A DNA stretch of 64,000 bases. Origin: Drosophila miranda (Eukaryota > Arthropoda > Insecta > Diptera > Drosophilidae). How positions within the stretch are numbered: the first letter of the stretch is position 1; every line of letters starts with the position of its first letter. This document shows positions 10,283 to 19,861 of this stretch, piece after piece. The stretch is from positions 5,688,001-5,752,000 of the forward strand of contig NC_046673.1 in NCBI RefSeq assembly GCF_003369915.1, given 5' to 3'. The position numbers were made by a program, and so were the translations under genes. A model generated the notes under the pieces. It saw only the letters and a list, made by a program, of their open reading frames with translations, was not told the DNA's origin and did no database searches.

Positions 10283-13089
10283 TCTCTTTTAGTAACCTAT
10301 CAGAATGTAAGAGGCTTGCGTAGTAAGCTCAGCATTCTTTTCCGGGATAGTGTTGCATTTGCTTCCCACGTTATTGTGTTTACTGAAACCTGGTTAAAGC
10401 CGGACATTCTTAGTTCCGAGGTTTTGGCAGGTCGGTACACAACTTTTAGAAAGGACCGTTCGTCTCGACGTGCAGGGGGGGTTCTAATTGCAGTGGACTC
10501 TTACTTCACGTCGGAACACTTCACAGTCCAAGTTCAACAGGAACTGGAATTCCTGTGTGTAAAACTGATTCTTCCCGCTTTCGCTATATTCATTACTTGC
10601 TCGTATATCCCACCTTCTTCGGATATTTCAATTTATGAGCAGCACTTGTCCGCTTTAACCGCTGTTTCTTCCTCGCTATCTGATAAAGATCGTATGATAG
10701 TTCTTGGTGACTTCAACTTGCCAGGAACTGTTTGGTCTTCGGTAAACGAGTCTAGTATCCTAGTGCCCATGTCACGACATGACTTTGTTGACGGCTTGCT
10801 TGACCTATCCCTGTCTCAAGTCAACCATGTGAAAAATTCCTTGGGTCGATTGCTTAATCTGTGCTTTGTATCGGATCCGACCATAGTGTTGTTAACCCGA
10901 GCCCTTCCGCTCACTATACCTGAAGACGCCTACCACCCTACTTTCGAGGTGTCGCTAGATATAGGACCAACTGTATTGGATCGGTCGAGTAGGCTGCCCG
11001 AACGTGTCCGCTGCTTTCGTAAAGCCGAGTTTGCGAAGCTTAATAACCTCATTAGGGATTTTGATTGGTCCGCTTTGTACTTGTGCACTGATATCATAAA
11101 AGGCACAAACATTTTGTACAATGCTCTTGGCACATTTTTCGATTCTTGTGTCCCGCTTTCTTGTCCGACTAGATCTGGAAAACCCCCTTGGTTTACCAAA
11201 GAGTTATCCAGTCTAAAAAACTTAAAATCAAGACTTTATAAAAAATTTCAAGAAGTGGGTTCTCCTACTTCTCACTCTCGCTATGTATTAGCTCGGTCAA
11301 ACTTTTCAGTTCTTAATGCTCAATGCTATAAGAACTACCTATCTCGATGCAGGATACGTTTTTCTCAGGACCCTAAGCAGTTTTACAGCTCCGTAAACAG
11401 TAAGCGTAGAACGTCCGCACACCCATCCTCGCTATCATTTTGTAATACGTCGGCAAATAATGATCAGGCAATTGCCGATCTTTTTGCCCAATTCTTCCAA
11501 ACCACCTATTCTGAGGAAAGCTACTCTGGTCATCCGTACCCATACGTTTTACCGAGGTCGAACGGCATTTTCAGTCCCTTGTTAAATGAATGTTCCCTAC
11601 TTCATGATCTTCGACTAGTTAAGCCGGTGTTTTCACCGGGTCCAGACGGGGTTCCAGGTTGTGTACTCAGGTACTGCGCCGAGGCTCTGTGTGGATCTTT
11701 GCTTAAACTATTCAACCTGTCCATTGATTCTTCTTGCTTCCCCCGATCTGGAAGGAATCGTTTATAATTCCTCTCCATAAAAAAGGTAGCAAGTCTGATG
11801 CAAAAAATTATAGAGGTATAGCAAAGTTATCCGCTATTCCTAAAATGTTTGAGAAGGTTTTAACTCCGCACTTGCAACATCTCTGCAAGTCACTTATATC
11901 TCCAACTCAGCATGGATTTATAAGGCGGCGATCAACCACCACGAACTTGTTAGAGCTTACCTCTTTCATTATTAAAGGCTTTCAATGTAACTTACAGACG
12001 GATGTTATTTACACCGACTTTAGTAAAGCATTCGACTCTGTAAACCATTCCCTTTTAGCGCATAAACTTGACCTTTTAGGGTTTCCGCCCAACCTCCTGA
12101 GATGGATTTCTAGCTATCTTTGTTCTAGGTCTCAAAGAGTCCTCTTCAAAAACTCCCTCTCTTTACCAGTAAAGGTTTCTTCGGGAGTACCACAAGGCAG
12201 CCATCTAGGCCCCTTACTCTTCACACTCTTTATTAATGACTTACCTTCAGTATTAACATACTCTCGAGTACTTATGTATGCGGATGATGTTAAACTCTGT
12301 GTCCAGTACAAGGACATTTCATTTCATTCTCGCTTGCAATCCGATCTCAATAACTTTCAGTCATGGTGTTGTGCAAACTTGTTACACCTTAATGCCTCGA
12401 AATGCAAAGTTATGACATTTCATCGTTCTAGCCCTTTGTTGGCTCCCTACACCCTATTTGGTGGTTCTCTTGAGAGAATTACCCTGGTGGATGATCTGGG
12501 TGTTATGTTAGACCCCAAGTTAAAGTTTTCCGAACACATTTCTACCATGGTAAATAATGCCATGGGCGTGCTTGGGTTTATAAAGAGGTGGTCAAAGGAA
12601 TTTGACGACCCCTATATAACAAAGACTCTCTATACCTCGCTTGTTCGTCCGATCTTAGAATACGGCTCCTGTGTATGGAGCCCTCAGTACAAAGTACACC
12701 AGGACCGTATAGAATCAGTACAGAAAAACTTTTTACTCTTTGCTCTGCGGGGCCTTAACTGGGATGCGGGTGTAAGACTCCCATCTTACTCTAGTAGACT
12801 ACTATTAGTAAACCTCCCATCCTTAGTTAACCGTAGAAAAATGCTTGGTGTGATATTTATGCACAACTTGATCAGGGGTGACATAGACAGCCCTGATCTG
12901 TTGAGCCGCATAAACTTCACGATTCCTATTAGACTGACTAGAAATTTTATACCGTTGTTCCTTCCACTTTGTAGATCGAATTATTCCTTGCATGAACCGG
13001 ATTATAATTCCCTCTACCATATTATATCCACCACTAATTCTCTTCCTCTTATTAAATTATTAATCCTTACACACCTTTCTATTAATTAG
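10283..13089 (+). pseudogene. CR1-like ORF2: endonuclease and reverse transcriptase, one frameshift
   Basis: Endonuclease blocks: QNVRGLRSK, TETWL, VLGDFNLPG. RT blocks: PLHKKGSKSDAKNYRGI, TDFSKAFDSVNHSLL, SGVPQGSHLGPLLF, YADDVKLC, all in good order. The first frame stops at 11767 and the second opens at 11734; the switch lies in the C-run of CTTCCCCCGATCTGG (about 11738-11750), consistent with one lost or gained base. The start is unclear: the frame is open upstream through the end of ORF1 without an ATG. Otherwise nearly intact, hence a fairly recent insertion. Confidence 0.8.
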
Positions 13090-13192
13090 TAACTGTAGTG
13101 GTATTTGTATTTTGATTGCATGCTTAGTTTCTTAGTAAGTTTAGTACTAATTTTCCTCGAATGTTAGTCTAATAGCTATCTTTCTTGCATGT

Positions 13193-13382
13193 TCGCGTTT
13201 GGTTCGGCTACGCACCGCGCGTCATGCGGCAGCGCCCCTCGGTCGGTTGGGCGGGAGGAGGGCTGCGTTTTGCCTGGGATCCGCGCGTAACAGCCTTCTG
13301 CTGGTGTCACACGGGCCACTTGACGGTGTAGTAACTGCATCGCCTCTTGAAAGATGCAGTCATTGCATGTCAACGTCCAAAG
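13193..13382. other. GC-rich segment of unknown origin between CR1 3' UTR and errantivirus
   Basis: After the AT-rich 3' UTR of the CR1 ORF2, about 190 bases are clearly richer in GC and stay open on the minus strand in frame with the errantivirus RNase H. It may be the true CR1 3' end, or a piece of another element carried or trapped at the junction. No tail or short repeat marks its end. Confidence 0.35.
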
Positions 13383-15118
13383 AAATTCATTTAATTTGAT
13401 CTTCCATCGTTGTAGCTTTATATTTGGTTCCTTGAGGTTATTCAACCAAATCAAGGGTTTGTGATCACTTAATATCTCAAACGTTCTACCAAACAGGTAT
13501 GATCTGAAATACTTAGTTGCCCAAACTATAGCTAGTAATTCCTTTTCTATTGCTGAATAATTGATTTCATGTTCGTTTAAGGTTCTACTTGCATAGCAAA
13601 TTGGTTTGTGGTCTTGCGACAACACTGCTCCTAATGCAATGTTACTTGCATCGGTTGTTACCGTGAACATTTTGTTGAAATCTGCGAATGCGAGGATGGG
13701 GTCTGAGGTGTTAAGTACTTTCAACTTTTCGAAGGCCTCGACGTATTTTTCCTCGGTTGGGTCTATGACTGCTCGTTTCTTCAATTTGAGTGTCATTGGT
13801 TTTGCTATATTAGCGAAATTGGGAATGAATTTCCTATAAAATCCACATAAACCTATGAATGATTTTATTTTTGTGGTTGTATTGGGTATTGGGAAGTTTA
13901 TTATGGCGGATATTTTCTTTGGATTAGGAACTATGCCGTTAGTTGTTACTACATGGCCTAGGAATTCCGTTTCTTTCTTCAGGAATTCACACTTATCCAT
14001 TTGAAGTTTGAGATTTGCATCTCTCAACTTTCCAAAGACCCTTTTAAGAGACAACAAATGTTCTTCCAATGATGTGGAATAGATAATGATGTCGTCTAGA
14101 TACACAAGGCAATCTTTGAAAATTAAATCTTCTAACAGATTGTTCATGCATCTTTGAAATGTGGCGGGGGCAGTGGTTAGCCCAAAAGGCATACGAGTGA
14201 ACTCGTAATGACAATGCTTCGTGGAGAAAGCTGTTTTTGGGATTGAGCTAGGTTCCATAGGAATTTGATGGAATCCCTTAGCTAAATCGATTGTTGTGAA
14301 ATATTGGCACCTACCTAGTTTATCTAGTATTTCGTCCATTCTGGGTGTAGGAAATTTATCCTTGATTGTCACCTCGTTTAGACTTCTATAATCTACTACC
14401 ATACGATATTTCTGCTTTCCTGAAGCATCTATTTTCTTTGGTATCATAGCAATGGGTGCACAATAGGGAGAATTCGACTTACGAATGATTCCCTGTCTAA
14501 TCATATCTTTGATTTGTTGAGTCACTTCTTGATCGTGTATATCTGAGCATATTTATATGGTCGACGATATACAGGATCTTCGTGATGGGTTTTAATTTCG
14601 TGCTTTATAGTACTAGTGAAGGTCAAAATGTCACCTTCTTTATACTGCACGTCCTTAAATTCATAGAGAACTTTCTTTAGTTTCTCCTTTTCTTCGTCAT
14701 TTAAATGCTCCAACCTTAGCTGGTTGCATTCCCTTAATTCATTCTCTAATGCGGAAGCGAAGTATTGCTCTCCTTCAGGAGATGGGTCAAGGCACTTAGG
14801 TGTAGTTATATCTTCCTTTGAAGATGGCTTATCACCTTTGTGTGCGGTCTTGCCGTCGGCAATTGCTTCTCCACTTTGGATGATTGGGTATGACCTTTCT
14901 CCTAACGTTACCGTTTAATTTCGGTAATCGATGACGGCTTTGCTGGCCATCAAATATTCTCTGCCTAAGAGTATGTCATAATTTTCAGAAAAATTATGAA
15001 TATAAAATTTTTGTTTTGTCGGACAGTTTTTGGTTGCATTACGTGTAATGCTCTGAGTCAGACGGACGGGTCCATTGATGGTATGGACGGTGAGGTTGTC
15101 GCTATCGACTTTGGAATC
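13383..15118 (-). pseudogene. Errantivirus copy 2 pol: protease end, RT, RNase H start
   Basis: Minus strand, after the Osvaldo-like array: protease C-terminal half (ILLGREYLMASKAVIDYRN), then a stop where copy 1 has Glu (TTA at 14915-14917 on the plus strand), RT with [26 protein letters not shown] and YLDD all present, and RNase H ([11 protein letters not shown]) up to the CR1 insertion. A two-base insertion near 14543 (ATATAC against ATAC in copy 1) breaks the frame ahead of RT. It retains the RT segment deleted in copy 1. Confidence 0.85.
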
Positions 15119-16978
15119 TGTAGCGCTTGTAGCAGGGAATCCTGAGTTTTTTGTGGCGCCATCTAGTGCTCAGAGTGGCAGGCGAACGACAGGTCAAGGG
15201 AAAACCAAAAAGACGGTAACAGGTCAAAACGTCAGGCTATCTCTGTTGAAAATGCATCCAGGGACCTGTTAGAGGATTTGCCGCCAGAACGTTGGCGTCC
15301 CTATCGGCTATTCCCTCGGGAAAGTCAATTGAGTCGGTTGCGTATCGGTCCGACGGAAAGGAAAACCAAGAATTTAGTGAAGAGAAAAACTCTAGGGAAT
15401 CTAAATATCTAAATCCAAGATTCGACTGCGAGATTCGTGGTTGAAGGCGAGTGGGCTATTCAGTCGTCAGAAGCCGTATAGCGCTGAGTCCGGTTGGGGT
15501 AAGTGCTGCGGGAAGAGAAGAGAAGGGCTAAAGGAGAATAAAGAGTTGTCCCATTTGTAGTCTTGGCGCTTAGTAAATCGAGTTAATCAGTGCGGATTCG
15601 ATCGTCCAAGGAAGCCAGCCAGCAAACAACAACAGCCGCAAGCCTAACAAAGTGGCGTTTAAACCTTTGGGATTGTCTGGAAAGCGCTCAGCCATCGGAG
15701 AAGCGAGCGTGGAAGCAGAGGGAGAAGACATTTGGGGAACGCTCGGTCCCCCCAAGCGGCTAGCTTCCCGAGGCGTTGGCGTCGGCACTTTAGTAGTCGA
15801 GCGCGACGCGGCAGATAAGGAGGGCCCGTCCCTTGGTCGCGAGCAGATCGGCGGAGAGAAAGTGTTAATCTAGCACCGTCGGAGATTGGCCGTTTGGCCT
15901 TTTTCTTTGCTTTCGCGTACCTTTCACCTGCAGAAGCAGGGGAAAGAATTTGAGCTGTTCCCGTTCGCCCAGGAGGTGGAAAGGAAACATAGATAACCGT
16001 CGGGAGAAAGAGAATAGAAAAAAAAGAGTAAGCAACGGATTGACGGAGTAATTGTATTCGTGTTTGTAAATGTGTAATTAATTATGATTTCTGTGCGGAG
16101 CTAATTAGGAGAGATTTAGATTTGATTCCGGTAGTGGCTTCTCGTGACTCTCGCCGATCTGCAAATATGATTTCCCCCAACCTTGTGCCCTTTTAAGTGT
16201 TCTTCCACCACAGCAGCTTTAGGTATTCATCGAGGAAAGCGCTTTCGCCGATGGAGCCATAAACTGGAGAAAAGATATGAGTGGACTTAAATTCTATTAT
16301 TAATAAATACAACTTGAAACAAGGGAACTAGGGCCGGTCGGTGAGTGAGAGGGAGAAGTGCCCACTCGAATTGGTTTCGTAACATTACGGAGTCAGCAAG
16401 CAAGTTAGTTTGTCCATTTCGGACTTATTTAGTATATCGTTTGTATGACACATAGCCAAGTATTTGTAGGAATTTTATACATATATTTCATTTAGCTACT
16501 CTTTTAATGTGGGTGATTATATTATGGTATTTGCGGGTAATGTTAGTGTTTTAGCCAGTAAGTGAATAAACTTTATAATGTATTAATCTACCGCTTTGCT
16601 TTCGCTGGCAAATTCCCCATGTAGGACGCCCCGGACAAAGGGGCCATTCCGTCATTAAATCGAACGGTTTGGAATGGCCATGGTAGGGTGGGCGACATGA
16701 CCTCGACAACACCAGAGGCGGAGTTGAGATACCTTTCCAGCACACATCCACAATTCTATTCAGGGATAAACAGTGTCTCCCGGTTAAGCATTTTCGTCGT
16801 GACACGCTACTTCATTCGCGGTATAATGCGTATAGGCCACCAGCAGGAGGGGGCAAGAACATCACTCCAATAGCCGACGAGCAGAGGCCGGAAACCCAAA
16901 GCGTGTGCTTCCCTTCGCTGAATGACAGCTAGCCTGGCAGGATTTATATACACAGACGTGCGTAGATGACACGTTACA
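15119..16978 (+). repeat. LTR 1 (5' LTR of array)
   Basis: 1860 bases, TGTAGCGCTT at the start and ACACGTTACA at the end. It differs from LTRs 2 and 3 at five early sites (15141, 15319, 15437, 15458, 15512) but agrees with LTR 2 against LTR 3 at two late sites. Short reading frames inside it recur in all LTRs only because the LTRs are near-identical. Confidence 0.9.
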
Positions 16979-18196
16979 TTTATGAATCATAGATATAGTA
17001 TTATAACTAAAAATTGGCGCCCAACGTGGGGCCACACCTATTCAGGTGTGACACCATCAACACTGTGACATCCTTTTTTTTTTGTCTTTAAAACTTCCCG
17101 ATTCAGCATAGACGGCATTGACCAAAATTGTTTCTCTGGAAGTGGTCATTGCTCAAGAATATCTTCTTTTCTCAACACCAAGTAGAGGGCTTGTCAGACG
17201 ATTCGGAAAACGGAAGCAGAAGTTTTGACTTTTCATCCGGCCACGTCTGAGGAGCGTTTCGAAAAGTGCATCGATCTTAATAATACCCTACTTTTTCTGA
17301 GGCAGGAGTCTTAAACATGGTCTTTCGGGCGCATAGGACTGCAGAGGGAATCTCGTTTACTTACGGGCAGTCGCTGCCCACGGCTGAGGGACTGTGCGGA
17401 AGGCTTAGCCATTGCTGCTGATGAGCTTTAGCGCGTTGGACACACTCGGATTAATCTTGATTATAGAATTCCGTTGGCCACGAGTGAAATCAGAAGCAGC
17501 ATGCTCATTTCAAGTGTAGAGTGCCGAGCCGAGATGTTTGGACGACAGCGGCGCGAATCAAAGCAGCAGCTGGCCACGGCTCGCGCATGCAGTTGTTGTT
17601 GGTTTTGATTAGACAGCGACAAGTGCAAGGCGTCTGCGCGCGTACACATTCTTTTCATTTTCTTTTGTGCTTAGGAATTGGGGTCTCAATTAGCATAGGG
17701 TCCGTTTCGCATGGGGATTAGCTATGCGTAAGGCAAAAATTTGTATGACTTTATTTTATCGTATCATATTCTTTGCGTTCTATTCTTGTGGTTTACATTC
17801 CATGTGTGTTATTTGGTAGGGCTGTTGATTTGCTAGCTCTCTCGCTGTACAAGGGAAGCGAGACTTGAGAACAGCTGTGCCGTTTGCTGGGCCATTGACC
17901 CTAAGTTGGCAACGTAGGAAGCTATGAATTATAACACGAGGAATCAGTTCTCTTTGCAATTTGAGTTCACGTACAATTACTTATTATTTTTGAATTTTTA
18001 GCTCATCTTAGGTTTGCTAGCATAAGTTATCTGACTTTTAACTAGAATACTTAATTTAGTTTTACTATTAACACATTTTTTAACTTTGGTTTTGTCTGCG
18101 TTTGATAAGTAAGTGTTTAGGTTTTGTCGTGTAGTTTTTGTGGGACATATTTTTGTCAGGACAGTTAGCAATTAAGTTTGATTTATTTTTTTTACA
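16979..18196 (+). other. 5' leader of internal region A with tRNA-Lys primer-binding site
   Basis: The leader is about 1.2 kb before the gag ATG. The primer-binding site TGGCGCCCAACGTGGGGC (17015-17032) is complementary to the 3' end of Drosophila tRNA-Lys(CTT). It lies 36 bases after the LTR end, much further than the usual 0-10. The gag ATG follows a T-run (TTTTTTTTACA). Nothing else is recognisable in the leader. Confidence 0.75.
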
Positions 18197-19861
18197 ATGG
18201 AGAACCCCGATAACAAGCCTGAACCGGCTCCGGCGCCAAAATGCCAGTTGTGTGGGAAAACTTTGGCTTCGGCTCCTACATTGAAAACAAAGTGCAGCCA
18301 CGAGTTTCACAAAACTTGTATTGAGTCACATGTCAAGACCCATACTACCTGTCCCACATGCAAGACGCTATGCGTCGATAGAAGTACTCCTCATAATACC
18401 AGGTCCCAGGCCAAGCAAAACGATGCAGCAGCCATAACCGCTGACAGAGTTAGTAGCATGGTTACACAGGCCATCAGCACGATGCAAAACGAGGTGGTAG
18501 CCCAGCTCAGGGACAAAATGGCTCAAATCATTCAGTCCAGCATAGCAGCACATTTCCAAGAGACTGGCAATAGCATTCCTCAAGGGAATAGACGTGGGGA
18601 AGCGGATAATCCGGTCCAACAAAATAGGGACAGAGAAGGGGAGGAAACATTCCGACAGGGACTGAATAGTCAGTATTCAGCACAGTTTCCGAGCTACGAC
18701 CGTCCAAGCAGTGCAGTCTCAGATCTGAGTCAGCGACCGGACAAAGTCGCCCATATCCTCAATAGTTGGAAATTACGTTTTAATGGGACCCAAGAAGGAT
18801 TGAGCATTGATAATTTTCTCTATAGGGTAGAGGCTTTGACGCATCAGACTCTCGAGGGAAATTTTCCAGTTCTGTGCAGTAACGCCAGTCTGTTTTTTGA
18901 CGGAAAGGCCAGAGATTTTTATTGGCGTTACCACAAGACTTCCGGATCGATGAGATGGGACCGGTTATGCCAAGCCCTAAGAAAGCAGTTTAGGGATTCT
19001 CGAACCGATGTGGATATCAGAGAAGCGATAAGGGACAGGAAGCAAAAAGAAAAAGAAAATTTCGATTCCTTCCACGACGCCCTGATACAGCTGATGGATG
19101 ATTTGGAAACTCCCATGTCAGAGAAAGCGATTGTGGAAACTTTACGGCGCAATTTGCGACCTGAAATTAGACATGAGCTCCTGAATGTCCAAATCGACTC
19201 CGTAGAACGTTTGAGAGAAGTCTGTCGTAGAAGGGAGGGTTTTCTCGACGACGTTAGGCGGAGTCATGGGTACCAGAAATTGATTCCTTTCCGGAAACAG
19301 GTTGCGGAATTGGTAGAGGAAGCCCAATTAGAGGAGGCCTCCGAATTCTCGGATGTAGAAGAAGAGGACGAGGTGGCAGCCATGGCACTGATTTGCTGGA
19401 ACTGCCGAAAGGAGGGGCATCGCTACCACGATTGCGATAGCAAAAGGAAAATTTTTTGCTTTGGGTGCGGAGCACCTAATAAATATAAGCCGTCGTGTAG
19501 CAAATGCAAAAAAAAACGGCAAAGTGAACACCCAGCCTCGCCAGCCGGTCAGTGTTCAGCGCAAGCAGTCGAGTGCAGAGGCGAAATCCCAGTAGGGATA
19601 CTTAAAACTACCGCCCAGCTTCCGTCGGAGAAATCAGAATCCGAAATACACCAAGCTTTAGTCTGGCCACAACTAGTCCATGCCAGATCCCATTCGCTTT
19701 TCACCAACGACCAACCCAGTAATAAGTCCCTCACAAGGAGTGCAAGAAGGATGAGAGCGTTCCGGCAGGCGGCGAAAGCGATAAATTGCATTCGTTACAA
19801 GCAGAAGGACAAGCGTCCATATGCGGAAGTTCGCCTGTTGGATCAAACGGAGCAGCTATGA
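18197..19861 (+). CDS. Gag with N-terminal RING-H2 finger, copy A (fused to a protease-frame extension)
   Basis: 554 residues. Residues 16-55 form a complete RING-H2 pattern: C16-x2-C19-x13-C33-x-H35-x2-H38-x2-C41-x10-C52-x2-C55, as in E3 ubiquitin ligases. Residues about 185-350 resemble the retrotransposon Gag capsid domain (FLYRVEAL, DFYWRYHK, LCQALRKQFRD). A CCHC zinc knuckle (CWNCRKEGHRYHDC) lies near residue 400, followed by a second in which His is replaced. In this copy the run of As after the knuckles has nine As, joining gag to the next frame, so the protein extends about 100 residues and stops inside what should be the protease active site. The role of the RING is unknown; it could act on host or capsid proteins. 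Confidence 0.85.
   Translation: MENPDNKPEPAPAPKCQLCGKTLASAPTLKTKCSHEFHKTCIESHVKTHTTCPTCKTLCVDRSTPHNTRSQAKQNDAAAITADRVSSMVTQAISTMQNEVVAQLRDKMAQIIQSSIAAHFQETGNSIPQGNRRGEADNPVQQNRDREGEETFRQGLNSQYSAQFPSYDRPSSAVSDLSQRPDKVAHILNSWKLRFNGTQEGLSIDNFLYRVEALTHQTLEGNFPVLCSNASLFFDGKARDFYWRYHKTSGSMRWDRLCQALRKQFRDSRTDVDIREAIRDRKQKEKENFDSFHDALIQLMDDLETPMSEKAIVETLRRNLRPEIRHELLNVQIDSVERLREVCRRREGFLDDVRRSHGYQKLIPFRKQVAELVEEAQLEEASEFSDVEEEDEVAAMALICWNCRKEGHRYHDCDSKRKIFCFGCGAPNKYKPSCSKCKKKRQSEHPASPAGQCSAQAVECRGEIPVGILKTTAQLPSEKSESEIHQALVWPQLVHARSHSLFTNDQPSNKSLTRSARRMRAFRQAAKAINCIRYKQKDKRPYAEVRLLDQTEQL

Larger units (their letters stand above)
8828..13382 (+). mobile_element. CR1-like non-LTR retrotransposon inserted in errantivirus copy 2
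   Basis: Errantivirus sequence stops after TTTGAAGT at 8827 and resumes with AAATTCATTT at 13383; copy 1 is continuous there (4838-4865), so this is an insertion of about 4.55 kb. It has a 5' UTR, an ORF1 with a PHD-like finger, and an ORF2 with endonuclease and RT. PHD-type ORF1 plus QNVRGLRSK at the start of the endonuclease is the CR1 style (compare DMCR1A). No clear target duplication is visible; at most one base was lost. Confidence 0.8.

Noticed and set aside
16551-16805. 84-codon frame preserved in all three LTRs (also 24249 and 31948)
   Set aside because: Preserved only because the LTRs are recent duplicates; no start context, domain or constraint can be shown.
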